The notes: generated by a model from the letters alone, not told the origin. A stretch of 64,000 nucleotides of DNA from Pseudomonas sp. DTU12.3 (GCF_004124275.1 NZ_CP027218.1:484001-548000); one strand, 5' to 3'; shown: positions 42,965 to 52,576, counted from the stretch's first letter. Made by a program: numbers and translations.

Positions 42965-44965
42965 ATGAGTGCATCGTCTACCCCCGCCAGCGGTCTGGTG
43001 CGCATGAATCCGCCGGTGTTCTACTTCGCCGCGACGGTCATTCTGCTCTTCGGTCTGGTTGTTATCGCCATGCCTGAACAGGCCGGCGCCTGGCTGCTGG
43101 AAGCGCAAAACTGGGCGGCCAACACGGTCGGCTGGTACTACATGCTCGCGATGACCCTGTATCTGGTCTTCGTGGTGGTCACCGCCTTATCCGGCTACGG
43201 CAAGATAAAACTCGGTGCCGACCACGACGAACCCGAATTCAGTTACCTGTCCTGGGCCGGCATGCTGTTCGCCGCCGGGATCAGCATCACGCTGTTTTTC
43301 TTCTGCGTATCCGAACCGCTGACCCACATGCTCCAGCCGCCACAAGGCGAGGCGGGCACGGCGGATGCGGCGCGCCAGGCGATGCAGATTCTGTTTCTGC
43401 ACTGGGGCCTGCATGGCTGGGGCGTGTTCGCCTTCGTCGGCATGGCGCTGGCCTATTTCGCTTACCGCCACAACCTGCCGCTGGCTCTGCGTTCGGCGCT
43501 GTATCCGCTGATCGGCAAACGCATCAACGGTCCGATCGGTTACGCAGTCGATGGTTTCGGCATTATCGCCACGGTGTTCGGTCTCGGTGCCGACATGGGT
43601 TTTGGTGTGCTGCACCTCAACTCCGGCCTCGACTACCTGTTCGGCATCGCGCACACCCAGTGGATTCAGGTCGGCTTGATCACGCTGATGATGGGCGCGG
43701 CGATCATTGTTGCGGTCTCCGGCGTCGATAAAGGCGTGCGGGTGATGTCCGACATCAACATGCTGCTGGCCTGTGCGCTGCTGCTGTTCGTGTTGTTCGC
43801 CGGGCCGACGCAGCACCTGCTCAACACGTTGATCCAGAACATCGGTGACTACCTCGGCGCTTTGCCGATGAAGAGTTTCGACCTCTACGCCTACGACAAA
43901 CCGAGCGACTGGCTCGGCGGCTGGACGGTGTTCTACTGGGCCTGGTGGATTGCATGGTCGCCGTTCGTGGGCCTGTTCATCGCACGGATTTCCCGTGGCC
44001 GCACCATCCGCGAATTCGTCTTCGGCGTGCTGCTGATTCCGCTCGGTTTCACCCTCGCGTGGATGTCGATCTTCGGCAACAGCGCCATCGATCAGGTGCT
44101 CAATCACGGCATGAGCGCGCTCGGCATGTCGGCCATCGACAACCCGTCGATGAGCATTTACCTGCTGCTGGAAACCTACCCGTGGAGCAAAACCGTCATC
44201 GCCGTGACGGTGTTCATCAGCTTCGTGTTCTTCGTCACCTCTGCTGATTCCGGCACCGTTGTGCTCTCGACCCTGTCGGCCAAGGGCGGCAATCCGGACG
44301 AAGACGGGCCGAAATGGCTGCGGGTGTTCTGGGGCGCGATGACCGCACTGATCACCAGTGCGCTGTTGTTCTCGGGCAGCATCGATGCGCTGAAATCGGC
44401 GGTGGTGCTGACCTCGTTGCCGTTCTCGCTGATTCTGTTGCTGATGATGTGGGGCCTGCACAAGGCGTTCTACTTGGAGTCGCAGAAACAGATCGCGCAG
44501 TTGCATTCGCTGGCACCGGTCTCCGGTTCGCGGCGCGGCACGGGTGGCTGGCGACAGCGCTTGAGTCAGGCTGTGCATTTCCCGTCGCGCGACGAGGTGT
44601 ACCGCTTCATGGACACCACGGTGCGCCCGGCGATTGAAGAAGTGACGGCGGTGTTCGTCGAGAAAGGCCTGAACGTGGTCACCCAGCCGGATCCGGCGAA
44701 TGACAGCGTCAGCCTCGAAATCGGCCACGGTGATGCGCATCCGTTCATCTACCAGGTGCAGATGCGCGGCTACTTCACGCCGTCGTTCGCGCGTGGCGGG
44801 ATGGGTTCGAAGCAGCTCAACAACCGCCGCTATTACCGCGCCGAAGTGCATTTGAGCGAGGGCAGTCAGGACTACGATCTGGTCGGCTACACCAAAGAGC
44901 AGATCATCAACGACATCCTCGACCAGTACGAACGCCACATGCAGTTCCTGCATCTGGTGCGTTGA
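42965..44965 (+). CDS. betT: BCCT-family choline transporter BetT
   Basis: A 666-residue betaine/choline/carnitine transporter. It has about 12 membrane segments, the BCCT signature region GGWTVFYWAWWIAWSPFVGLFIARISRGRTIREFV, and FFVTSADSGTVVLSTL. The long cytoplasmic C-terminal tail (about residues 520-666, ending DILDQYERHMQFLHLVR) is characteristic of BetT, where it mediates osmotic sensing, rather than BetP/CaiT. The BetI-like palindrome upstream supports choline as substrate and inducer. It is monocistronic. Choline sulfate-derived choline from sulfatases could link it to the sulfur theme, but that is speculative. Confidence 0.9.
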   Translation: MSASSTPASGLVRMNPPVFYFAATVILLFGLVVIAMPEQAGAWLLEAQNWAANTVGWYYMLAMTLYLVFVVVTALSGYGKIKLGADHDEPEFSYLSWAGMLFAAGISITLFFFCVSEPLTHMLQPPQGEAGTADAARQAMQILFLHWGLHGWGVFAFVGMALAYFAYRHNLPLALRSALYPLIGKRINGPIGYAVDGFGIIATVFGLGADMGFGVLHLNSGLDYLFGIAHTQWIQVGLITLMMGAAIIVAVSGVDKGVRVMSDINMLLACALLLFVLFAGPTQHLLNTLIQNIGDYLGALPMKSFDLYAYDKPSDWLGGWTVFYWAWWIAWSPFVGLFIARISRGRTIREFVFGVLLIPLGFTLAWMSIFGNSAIDQVLNHGMSALGMSAIDNPSMSIYLLLETYPWSKTVIAVTVFISFVFFVTSADSGTVVLSTLSAKGGNPDEDGPKWLRVFWGAMTALITSALLFSGSIDALKSAVVLTSLPFSLILLLMMWGLHKAFYLESQKQIAQLHSLAPVSGSRRGTGGWRQRLSQAVHFPSRDEVYRFMDTTVRPAIEEVTAVFVEKGLNVVTQPDPANDSVSLEIGHGDAHPFIYQVQMRGYFTPSFARGGMGSKQLNNRRYYRAEVHLSEGSQDYDLVGYTKEQIINDILDQYERHMQFLHLVR

Positions 44966-44989
44966 TTGGCAGCTGGGCGCCGGGACGAT

Positions 44990-45250
44990 TTACAACTCGG
45001 CGCTCAGCACCATGAACAACACCATCGCCGCCATCGGCACGCCGAACACTGCACTGCCAATCGCTATTTCCGAACCTAGTGGTTGGCCGGCATGCACCAC
45101 CCCCACCGCGCCATTAATCACCGTCAACGCCAGCCACAGGGCGGCGAAGCTGTAGGCCATGGTCTGACGGCTGAAGCCGATGCGTTCGCCGATGTAGAGC
45201 ATGAGGGCGAGCAGGACCAGGCCGAAGAAAATGATGATGGCGGTGTGCAT
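44990..45250 (-). CDS. Small inner-membrane protein of unknown function
   Basis: An 86-residue protein starting MHTAIIIFFGLVLLALMLYI, with three predicted membrane helices (residues 3-20, 30-50 and 62-82). The frame continues upstream to 45316 through REPIN sequence, which I reject. It is convergent with betT and has no partner. Not recognised; similar small membrane proteins are widespread in Pseudomonas. Confidence 0.65.
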   Translation of the reverse strand: MHTAIIIFFGLVLLALMLYIGERIGFSRQTMAYSFAALWLALTVINGAVGVVHAGQPLGSEIAIGSAVFGVPMAAMVLFMVLSAEL

Positions 45251-45291
45251 GGGGCGTTCTGCCTGATGAAGGTGCAGTGCCGGGAAGAGCC

Positions 45292-45390
45292 CCTTCGCGA
45301 GCAGGCTCGCTCCCACTATGGATCTCGGCTGGACATAAATTTCATGTACACAGGAAATCCCTGTGGGAGCGAGCCTGCTCGCGAAAGGGC
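45292..45390. repeat. REPIN doublet, family B
   Basis: Inverted CGCGAGCAGGCTCGCTCCCAC / GTGGGAGCGAGCCTGCTCGCG pair with a longer (~55 bp) spacer between the small membrane gene and the LacI gene. Confidence 0.92.
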
Positions 45391-45439
45391 CACCTCTGTG
45401 TCCTTTAGAGCATAGCCAATCCAGCCCCTGCCATACTCA

Positions 45440-46477
45440 TCAGGTACTTTCGCGTTCGATAACTTGGCATTGCAGCAGATTCAGGCGTTGTATCTCGTCG
45501 CTCGGCAACACGCCAAGGCTTTCCAATACGCGTGTCGCGGCCAGTACGCCAATCTCCAGTGCCGGTGGTTTGATCGTGCTCAGGCTGGGCAGGAGCATCT
45601 CGGCGAACGGGTAGTCGCCGAAGCCGAGAACGGCGCAGTCTTCAGGGATTTTCAAACCGGCGCGTTGCCCGGCGAGCAGGCCGCCGGCGGCGAGGTTGTC
45701 GTTGGCGAAGATGATTGCGTCCGGGCGCGGTGAGGTGTTCATCAAGGCGTCCATCGCCTGTTTGCCGGCCTCGAATGGTGCGCGGTCAGCGTCAGGGGCG
45801 AACACCCACGGTGCCAGGCCGGACTCTCGTAAGGTCGCCGCGTAACCGTCGCGGCGTTCCAAGGCACTGAAGTCGCCCGCAGCACTGTTCTGCACGAAGG
45901 CGATACGTCGATAACCTTTTCCCAGCAGATACTTCGCCGCTGTCACGCCCACGTCGAAATGCGAAAAGCCGATCTGCATCGGCTCGCGATCCGGCTGGTA
46001 ATCCCAAGTCTCGATCACCGGCACATCGGCTTCGGCGATCATCTTTTCGGTACCGGCACTGTGAAAGTGACTGGTCAGCACCAGCGCCGCTGGCGACCAG
46101 CCGAGAAACGCGCGCACCGCGTTTTCTTCCTGCTCGGTGCTGAAGTAACTCGACGCCAGCAACAGCTGGTAGCCATGACGGCTGAGCGTGTCGCTGAAGC
46201 CTTGAATGGTGTTGGCGAAGATCGGCCCTGAGATGTTCGGAATGACCATGCCGACGATTTTCCCCCGCGCCGAGGCCAGCCCGCCGGCCACCAGATTCGG
46301 TACGTAACCCAACTCGGCCACCACTGCCGCAATCCGCTCGCGGCGCTCGGGCGAAACCTGCTCCGGCTGATTGAAATAACGCGACACGGTGATCGCCGAA
46401 ACCCCGGCCTCACGCGCCACGGCATTAAGGGTCACACGTCCGGCACCACGGCGCTTGCGGGGCTTTTCTTCGCTCAC
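45440..46477 (-). CDS. LacI-family transcriptional repressor
   Basis: A 345-residue regulator. The HTH VTLNAVAREAGVSAITVSRYFNQPEQVS lies at residues 15-42, followed by the hinge region and a periplasmic-binding-like effector domain (VGMVIPNISGPIFANTIQGF, IIFANDNLAAGGLLAGQRAG, VLGFGDYPFAE). It resembles gluconate repressors (GntR) of Pseudomonas in general form, but no gluconate genes are here. It is divergent from a TonB receptor-monooxygenase operon with a perfect LacI-type palindrome (46565-46578) between. It probably represses that operon and possibly itself. Effector unknown. Confidence 0.85.
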   Translation of the reverse strand: MSEEKPRKRRGAGRVTLNAVAREAGVSAITVSRYFNQPEQVSPERRERIAAVVAELGYVPNLVAGGLASARGKIVGMVIPNISGPIFANTIQGFSDTLSRHGYQLLLASSYFSTEQEENAVRAFLGWSPAALVLTSHFHSAGTEKMIAEADVPVIETWDYQPDREPMQIGFSHFDVGVTAAKYLLGKGYRRIAFVQNSAAGDFSALERRDGYAATLRESGLAPWVFAPDADRAPFEAGKQAMDALMNTSPRPDAIIFANDNLAAGGLLAGQRAGLKIPEDCAVLGFGDYPFAEMLLPSLSTIKPPALEIGVLAATRVLESLGVLPSDEIQRLNLLQCQVIEREST

Positions 46478-46564
46478 GGGTCGATCCTTGTTAAAAACAA
46501 AATCGCATATAAAAGTAATTTTTCAGTATTGGACGCTCTATGTGCGGCTTGCCAATACTGTCGA

Positions 46565-46578
46565 TGTTAGCGCTAACA
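46565..46578. promoter_or_regulatory. LacI-family operator
   Basis: TGTTAGCGCTAACA is a perfect palindrome with the central CpG (GCGC) typical of LacI/GntR-type operators. It lies 87 bp upstream of the LacI gene and 105 bp upstream of the TonB-receptor ATG. Confidence 0.75.
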
Positions 46579-46683
46579 AAGCGCGTTGTCTGCTACTCGC
46601 TCGAGCGAATGCCCAAGACACCGATGCAGGCGCTGTCGTCGCAGAACGGCAGCGGATCAGGGCCATTTTGGAGCGGGCAAAGC

Positions 46684-48909
46684 ATGCACAACATTGCTGG
46701 GGCGACACACACATTGGCGCGGTCAATTCGCGCCGCTGGCTGGTTACTGACAGGGCTGGCGGCGCTGCCGTTGACCAACGCATTCGCCGCTGAGAGTAGC
46801 GATCAAGAGCCAACGCTGAAGTCGGTGACCGTCACCGCGACCCGCCGCGAAGAGTCGCTGCAGAAGGTGCCGGTCGCGGTTTCGGTGATCGACGGCGAGC
46901 AGCTTGAACGCGATAACCGCAACGGTGTAGCGAGCATTGTTCAGCAAGTGCCGTCGCTGAATTTCCGCACCGGTGCGTCGAACAAGGACACCTCGTTATT
47001 CGTACGTGGCGTCGGCACGATTTCCACCTCCCCCGGCGTCGAGCCAACCGTGGCCACGGTGATCGATGGCGTGGTGTATGCGCGTCCGGGTCAGGCGACC
47101 ATGGACCTGCTGGATCTGGAGCGCGTCGAGGTTTTGCGCGGTCCGCAAGGCACGCTGTTCGGCAAGAACGCCTCGGCCGGCGTGCTCAACATCACCAGTA
47201 AGGCGCCGACCGCCGAGACTCACGGTTACATCGATCAGTCGTACTACAGCGGCAACGAAAGTCGCACCCGTTTCGGCCTCGGCGGCAGCCTGGTTCCGGA
47301 GACGTTGAAAGGCTCGATCAGCACGCTGTTCGGCAGCTACGACGGCAACGTCGACAACCAGCACAATGGTCAGGAGGTCAACGGCTACAACCATCGCGGC
47401 GTGCGCGGAAAACTCGAATTCACCCCGAATGACGACGTCACCTTCACGCTGATCGCCGACTACATGCAGGCCCATGACGACGGCCCCAACGGCGTGGTCA
47501 GCAAGTCGTTGACCCCGGCCTTTGCCAACGCGCTGAGTCCGGCCTATGCCTCCAGCCACAACCGTGACATCAACACCGACACCCGTACTCACGTCGAGGA
47601 CGTCAACAAAGGTTTGTCCGGTCAGCTCGACTGGCAATTGGGCGATTACACTCTGACGTCGATCACTGCGTGGCGTGGCTGGGACAACACTCAGTATCAG
47701 GACGGCGACCGCCTCGGCACGGTGACGGCAGCGTTCCCCGGTACGGCCGACAAAGGCGATCTGGCCTTCGATCAATACTCGCAAGAGCTGCGCCTGGCTT
47801 CGCCGAAGGGCGAATTCCTCGAATACGTTGGCGGCCTGTTCTACATGCACGGCAAGGATGAAGAAACCTATCAGCGCACGCTGACAACGACCACGCGCAC
47901 CGACCGTGGCGTCGCCAACTACAGCACCACCAGCGACAGTTACGCCGTGTTTGGCGAGAGCACGCTGAACTTCACCTCTGACTTTCGTGGCATTGCCGGC
48001 CTGCGCTACACCCACGATGATCTCGAATACGATCACCGTCGCGTTTCGACTTCGGTGACCACCGTCAGCGGTATCCAGCCGTCGACCAGCAGCTCAGGTT
48101 CCGTCGACGAAGATGGCTGGTCTGGCCGCCTCGGTTTGCAGTACGACTTAAGCGATGCCGTGACCACTTACCTGACCTACTCGCGCGGTTACAAAGGCCC
48201 GGCCTACAACGTGTTTTTCAACATGCAGCCGCGCGACACCGAAGCGCTGAAACCGGAGACCTCCAACACTTGGGAGGCGGGGATCAAAGCCACTTCCTGG
48301 AACAATCGCCTGACCACCAATCTCGCGGTGTTCCACAGCGAGTACGACAACTACCAGGCGAATTTTTTCGACACCGTCGCCGGGCAAGTGGTGACGCGGT
48401 TGATCAACGCCGGCAGCGTCAGCACCGAAGGCGTCGAACTCGATTACGCCCTGCAAGCGACCCAACAATTGAAGCTGTCCGGTGCACTCGCTTACACCCG
48501 CGCGCGCATCGACGAATTCGCCTGCCCGGCCGGTGCGGCGGCGTCGTGCAACGTCAACGGCAAACCGCTGCCGTTCAGCCCGGACTGGAAAAGCTACGTG
48601 CGCGCCGACTACACGATCCCGCTGGAGAACGGCCTGGATATCGAACTGGGCACCGACTACAGCTGGCAGAGCGAAGTGCAGTACGACATCAGCCAAAACA
48701 TCGACACCAAGCAGGGCGCGTACGGCATCTGGAACGCCAGCATTGCCTTGGCCGATTACAGCAATGGCTGGCGCGTTGCCTTGCTGGGCAAGAACCTCAC
48801 CGACAAGTCTTACTCGCCGGTACTCGCCAGCGGTGGCAACTACATCTACCGCGCGGTGCCACGGGATGACGAGCGCTACTTCGGCGTGCAACTGCGCAAG
48901 GATTTCTGA
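46684..48909 (+). CDS. TonB-dependent outer-membrane receptor (LacI-controlled)
   Basis: A 741-residue receptor. The ATG at 46684 is chosen since a signal-like stretch (AAGWLLTGLAALPLTNAFAAES) follows and GGAGCGGG lies upstream. The TonB-box region is LKSVTVTATRREESLQKVP, the plug motif VEVLRGPQGTLFGKNASAGVLNI, and the C-terminus FGVQLRKDF. It shares the plug motif with the receptor at 9200-11560 but diverges elsewhere. It is followed after 1 bp by an LLM monooxygenase gene, so the two are one operon. Control by a LacI repressor rather than Fur suggests a carbon or organosulfur ligand rather than a siderophore. Confidence 0.86.
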   Translation: MHNIAGATHTLARSIRAAGWLLTGLAALPLTNAFAAESSDQEPTLKSVTVTATRREESLQKVPVAVSVIDGEQLERDNRNGVASIVQQVPSLNFRTGASNKDTSLFVRGVGTISTSPGVEPTVATVIDGVVYARPGQATMDLLDLERVEVLRGPQGTLFGKNASAGVLNITSKAPTAETHGYIDQSYYSGNESRTRFGLGGSLVPETLKGSISTLFGSYDGNVDNQHNGQEVNGYNHRGVRGKLEFTPNDDVTFTLIADYMQAHDDGPNGVVSKSLTPAFANALSPAYASSHNRDINTDTRTHVEDVNKGLSGQLDWQLGDYTLTSITAWRGWDNTQYQDGDRLGTVTAAFPGTADKGDLAFDQYSQELRLASPKGEFLEYVGGLFYMHGKDEETYQRTLTTTTRTDRGVANYSTTSDSYAVFGESTLNFTSDFRGIAGLRYTHDDLEYDHRRVSTSVTTVSGIQPSTSSSGSVDEDGWSGRLGLQYDLSDAVTTYLTYSRGYKGPAYNVFFNMQPRDTEALKPETSNTWEAGIKATSWNNRLTTNLAVFHSEYDNYQANFFDTVAGQVVTRLINAGSVSTEGVELDYALQATQQLKLSGALAYTRARIDEFACPAGAAASCNVNGKPLPFSPDWKSYVRADYTIPLENGLDIELGTDYSWQSEVQYDISQNIDTKQGAYGIWNASIALADYSNGWRVALLGKNLTDKSYSPVLASGGNYIYRAVPRDDERYFGVQLRKDF

Positions 48910-48910
48910 G

Positions 48911-50230
48911 ATGAGCAGACAGTTGAAACTCGGCGCGTTTCTCATGGCCACCGGGCACCACGTCGCGGCGTGGCGCCATCCGGATGTACCGGCTGATGCG
49001 GGTCTGGATTTCGCCCATTACAAACAGCTGGCGCAGATTGCCGAGGCGGCGAAATTCGATGCGTTGTTTGTCGCTGACAGCGTCGCCGCGCCGACCCAGA
49101 ACATCGCCAGCCGCATGGCGCGCTCCGATCACTTTGAACCGCTGACGTTGCTCTCGGCCCTGAGTGCGGTGACCGAGCACATCGGCCTGATAGCCACGGC
49201 GACCACCAGTTACAACGAGCCGTATCACGTGGCGCGCAAATTCGCTTCGCTCGATCATTTGTCGGGCGGGCGAGCGGGGTGGAATCTGGTGACCTCGGAC
49301 AATGCTGCCGAGGCGCTGAATTTCGGCCGCGACGAACATATTGGCCATGCCGAACGCTACAGTCGTGCGCGCGAGTTTCATCAGGTGGTCACCGGGCTCT
49401 GGGACAGTTGGGAGGACAATGCGTTTTTGCGCGACAAGGCGAGCGGGGTGTATTACGACCCTGCGAAGTTGCACGTGCTGGATCACGTCGGTGAACACTT
49501 CAGGGTCAAAGGTCCGCTGAACGTTGCGCGCTCGCCGCAGGGGCAGCCGGTGATCGTTCAGGCCGGCTCTTCCGAAATCGGCCGCGAGTTGGCGGCGCAA
49601 ACGGCTGAGGTGGTGTTCACCGCGCAGACTTCGCTGGCCAATGCGAAGGCGTTCTACGCCGACCTCAAAGGGCGCTTGCCGAAATACGGGCGCAGCGCCG
49701 AATCGCTGAAAATCATGCCGGGGGTTTTTGTCGTGGTCGGCCGTACCGAAGCCGAAGCGCAGGAAAAATGTGAAACGTTTCAGCAATTAGTCGAACCCGA
49801 GGTCGGCGTCGCCTTGCTTGGGCGTATGCTGGGCAACTTCGATTTGTCGAAGTACCCGCTGAACGGGCCGTTGCCGGAGTTGCCGTTGACGGAAAGCGGT
49901 CAGCAGAGCCGGCAGAAATTGCTCACTGAGCTGGCGGGGCGGGAGAACCTGAGCCTTGCCGAACTGGGGCGCAAGATAGCTGGCGGGCGCGGGCATTACA
50001 GCCTGGTCGGTACGCCGCAGCAGATCGCTGATCGTTTGCAGGAATGGTTCGAGCAGGGTGCGGCGGACGGTTTCAACGTGCTGGTGCCGCATCTGCCAGG
50101 CGGCCTCGAAGACTTCGCCAACGGCGTGGTACCGGAACTGCAACGTCGTGGGTTGTTTAGAACAGAGTATGAGGGCCGGACGTTGCGCCAGAATCTTGGC
50201 CTCGCCCGACCCCACAACAGATTTGTGTAA
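48911..50230 (+). CDS. FMN-dependent LLM-class monooxygenase (NtaA/DszA family)
   Basis: A 439-residue flavin monooxygenase. It has LKLGAFLMATGHHVAAWRHPD, AKFDALFVADSVA, LDHLSGGRAGWNLVTSDNAAEALNFG, VIVQAGSSEIGRELAAQTAEVVFTAQ and SLVGTPQQIADRLQEWFEQGAADGFNVL. It begins 1 bp after the receptor stop; the frame upstream to 48482 overlaps the receptor and is rejected. It is a distant paralog of the enzyme at 32559-33917. Coupled to a TonB receptor it probably attacks the imported compound oxidatively, with C-S or C-N cleavage both possible. No flavin reductase gene is nearby. Confidence 0.86.
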   Translation: MSRQLKLGAFLMATGHHVAAWRHPDVPADAGLDFAHYKQLAQIAEAAKFDALFVADSVAAPTQNIASRMARSDHFEPLTLLSALSAVTEHIGLIATATTSYNEPYHVARKFASLDHLSGGRAGWNLVTSDNAAEALNFGRDEHIGHAERYSRAREFHQVVTGLWDSWEDNAFLRDKASGVYYDPAKLHVLDHVGEHFRVKGPLNVARSPQGQPVIVQAGSSEIGRELAAQTAEVVFTAQTSLANAKAFYADLKGRLPKYGRSAESLKIMPGVFVVVGRTEAEAQEKCETFQQLVEPEVGVALLGRMLGNFDLSKYPLNGPLPELPLTESGQQSRQKLLTELAGRENLSLAELGRKIAGGRGHYSLVGTPQQIADRLQEWFEQGAADGFNVLVPHLPGGLEDFANGVVPELQRRGLFRTEYEGRTLRQNLGLARPHNRFV

Positions 50231-50234
50231 AAAC

Positions 50235-50300
50235 CTTCGCGAGCAGGCTCGCTCCCACATTTGGAATGCATTTACCTGTGGGAGCGAGCCTGCTCGCGAA
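50235..50300. repeat. REPIN doublet, family B
   Basis: Inverted pair between the monooxygenase gene and the aldo/keto reductase gene, 5 bp after the former's stop. Confidence 0.92.
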
Positions 50301-50340
50301 GCAGTCGACACCCATTTCAAGACAGACAAGAGAGGATTCG

Positions 50341-51378
50341 ATGACTTACACCGCTGCCGAAAACCGTTATGACTCCATCCCTTACCGCCGCGTCGGGCGC
50401 AGTGGTCTGGTGCTGCCGGCGCTGTCGCTGGGGCTGTGGCACAACTTCGGCGACAGCACGCCGATCGACACCCAGCGCGCGTTGTTGCGTACCGCGTTCG
50501 ATCTGGGCATCAACCACTTCGACCTGGCCAACAACTACGGCCCGCCGTACGGCAGTGCCGAGATCAATTTCGGCCGTTTGCTGCGTGAAGATTTCAAGCA
50601 GTATCGCGACGAGCTGATCATCTCCAGCAAGGCCGGTTGGGACATGTGGCCCGGCCCTTACGGTCAGGGCGGCGGCTCGCGCAAATACGTGCTGGCCAGC
50701 CTCGACCAGAGCCTGCAACGCCTCGGTCTCGACTATGTGGATATCTTCTATTCGCACCGCTTCGACCCGGACACCCCGCTGGAAGAAACCGCCAGTGCCC
50801 TCGCCACTGCCGTGCAACAGGGCAAGGCGTTGTACATCGGTATCTCGTCGTATTCCGGCGTGAAAACCCGCGAAATGGCCGCGCTGTTGAAAGAGTGGAA
50901 AGTGCCGTTACTGATTCACCAACCGGCGTACAACCTGCTCAATCGCTGGGTGGAAAAAGACCTGCTCGATACCACCGAAGAACTCGGCACCGGCGTGATC
51001 GCTTTCACGCCGCTGGCGCAAGGTCTGCTCACCGACAAATACCTCAACGGCGTGCCGGCGGATGCGCGGGTCAATCGTCCGGGCGGTGGCTCGCTGCAGG
51101 CTTCGCACTTGTCCGACGCCAACATCGCTCACGTGCGCGCACTGAACGAGATCGCCAAGCGTCGTGGTCAGAGCCTGGCGCAACTGGCGCTGGCGTGGAC
51201 GCTGCGTGATCCCCGGGTGACCTCGGCACTGATCGGTGCGAGCCGGCCGGAGCAGATTATCGAGAACGTCGGCGCGTTGAAGAATTTGAGCTTCAGTGCT
51301 GAAGAACTGGCGGAGATTGACCGCTTTGCCCAAGAGGGCGGGATCAACCTGTGGGAGAAGCCTTCGACGGCGGAGTGA
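50341..51378 (+). CDS. Aldo/keto reductase (YghZ-like glyceraldehyde-3-phosphate reductase family)
   Basis: A 345-residue NADPH-dependent reductase, close in length to E. coli YghZ (346). The catalytic tetrad is visible as Asp and Tyr in DLANNYGPPYGSAE, Lys in IISSKAGWDMWPGPYGQGGG and His in FYSHRFDPDTP. The coenzyme-site stretch is SALIGASRPEQIIENV. The ATG follows GAGAGGA. It may be co-transcribed with the receptor and monooxygenase across the REPIN, reducing an aldehyde product of the monooxygenase. That link is inference. Confidence 0.87.
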   Translation: MTYTAAENRYDSIPYRRVGRSGLVLPALSLGLWHNFGDSTPIDTQRALLRTAFDLGINHFDLANNYGPPYGSAEINFGRLLREDFKQYRDELIISSKAGWDMWPGPYGQGGGSRKYVLASLDQSLQRLGLDYVDIFYSHRFDPDTPLEETASALATAVQQGKALYIGISSYSGVKTREMAALLKEWKVPLLIHQPAYNLLNRWVEKDLLDTTEELGTGVIAFTPLAQGLLTDKYLNGVPADARVNRPGGGSLQASHLSDANIAHVRALNEIAKRRGQSLAQLALAWTLRDPRVTSALIGASRPEQIIENVGALKNLSFSAEELAEIDRFAQEGGINLWEKPSTAE

Positions 51379-51408
51379 TGACGATTGGGTTGTATCAGCA
51401 AGATCCAA

Positions 51409-51570
51409 CCCCCTCACCCCAGCCCTCTCCCCCAGGGGGGCGAGGGGGAAAGGGAGCCGATCTTCATGCCTTTCAAAGCTTGAGTTCAACCCGATATTTC
51501 AGGTCGATGTAGCTTGTACAGACACCTCGGTCAGTCCCCTCTCCCTCCGGGAGAGGGTTAGGGTGAGGGG
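51409..51570. repeat. MITE-like repeat copy 2 (~162 bp)
   Basis: Starts CCCCCTCACCCCAGCCCTCT and ends GGGTTAGGGTGAGGGG. The interior has GAGTTCAACCCGATATTTCA and CTCGGTCAGTCCCCTCTCCC, as in copy 1. The left hairpin is enlarged relative to copy 1 (CCCCCAGGGGGGCGAGGGGG). It again lies between convergent genes (aldo/keto reductase and tauD). Confidence 0.75.
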
Positions 51571-51590
51571 CTTTTGGCTGTAAAAACGGC

Positions 51591-52433
51591 TCAGCGAAAA
51601 AACGGCACATCCCCCAACACCGTCGCTCGCTGCATCACTCGCCGCGCCGGCCGGTAGTCATCCACTGCGTAATGCTGGGTCACGCGGTTGTCCCAGAACG
51701 CAATATCGTCCTGCTGCCAGCGCCAGCGAATGGTGAATTCCGGTCGCGTCGCATGGGCGAACAGAAACTTCAGAATCGCCTCGCTCTCGGTTTCCGACAA
51801 CTCATTGATTTTCGACGTGAAGCCTTCATTGACGAACAACGAGCGCCGCCCACTGACCGGATGCGTGCGTATTACCGGGTGCGACAACGGTGGGTTCTTG
51901 CGCCGCGCTTCTTCCCATTGCGCCAGCGCTTGCGGCGTATTGCCGTAGCGTTCCAGCGGAAACGAGCGAGTGAAATCGTGCGTGGCGGTCAGCCCTTCGA
52001 GCAAACCTTTCATCGGCGCCGACAGCGCTTCATACGCGGCAATCCCGCTGGCCCACAGCGTGTCGCCACCAAACTCCGGCAGCAATTTCGCGCTGAGTAC
52101 CGCGCCCATCGCCGGCGTCGGCAGAAAGGTTACGTCGGTGTGCCAGATCGCATTGTCGCGCACGTCGGTGACGGCGGTATCGAGGATCAGCACTTCCGGC
52201 TGTTCCGGCACGTTCGGGTAGATCGGGTGAATGTGCAGGTCGCCGAAGTACGCCGCAAAGCGTGCCTGTTGCGATGGTTCGATCGGCTGGTTGCGGAAGA
52301 ACAGAACCTGGTATTTGAGCAGTGCCTGCTCAATGGCGTCGCGGTGTTCCAGGGACAGCGGCTGGCTGATGTCGACGCCACTGATTTGCGCGCCGAGGGC
52401 TGAGCTTAACGGGGTGATGTTGAGGCTGCTCAT
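51591..52433 (-). CDS. tauD: Taurine dioxygenase TauD
   Basis: A 280-residue Fe(II)/alpha-ketoglutarate dioxygenase releasing sulfite and aminoacetaldehyde from taurine. The iron ligands are the His and Asp of IWHTDVTF and the distal His of [46 protein letters not shown] and [15 protein letters not shown] are TauD signatures. The ATG at 52433 is used; the frame upstream to 52598 runs through a REPIN. It is downstream of tauA-tauB-tauC but separated from tauC by a 143-bp gap holding that REPIN. Confidence 0.9.
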   Translation of the reverse strand: MSSLNITPLSSALGAQISGVDISQPLSLEHRDAIEQALLKYQVLFFRNQPIEPSQQARFAAYFGDLHIHPIYPNVPEQPEVLILDTAVTDVRDNAIWHTDVTFLPTPAMGAVLSAKLLPEFGGDTLWASGIAAYEALSAPMKGLLEGLTATHDFTRSFPLERYGNTPQALAQWEEARRKNPPLSHPVIRTHPVSGRRSLFVNEGFTSKINELSETESEAILKFLFAHATRPEFTIRWRWQQDDIAFWDNRVTQHYAVDDYRPARRVMQRATVLGDVPFFR

Positions 52434-52467
52434 GGTCTTTCTCTTCAATTGCGGATAACCACCTCCC

Positions 52468-52555
52468 TGTAGGAGCTGCCGAAGGCTGCGATCTTTTGAT
52501 CTTGATCTTTTTAAAAACAAGATCAAAAGATCGCAGCCTTCGGCAGCTCCTACAG
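52468..52555. repeat. REPIN doublet, family A, inside the tau operon
   Basis: Inverted TGTAGGAGCTGCCGAAGGCTG / CAGCCTTCGGCAGCTCCTACA pair between tauC and tauD, both co-oriented, where it could attenuate or protect the transcript. Confidence 0.92.
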
Positions 52556-52576
52556 GGGGTGATTCAAAAAAGTGTT

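Noticed and set aside
43187..44953. 588-residue frame antisense to betT
   Set aside because: BetT covers the whole stretch with strong family motifs; the opposite frame is His/Arg-rich shadow.
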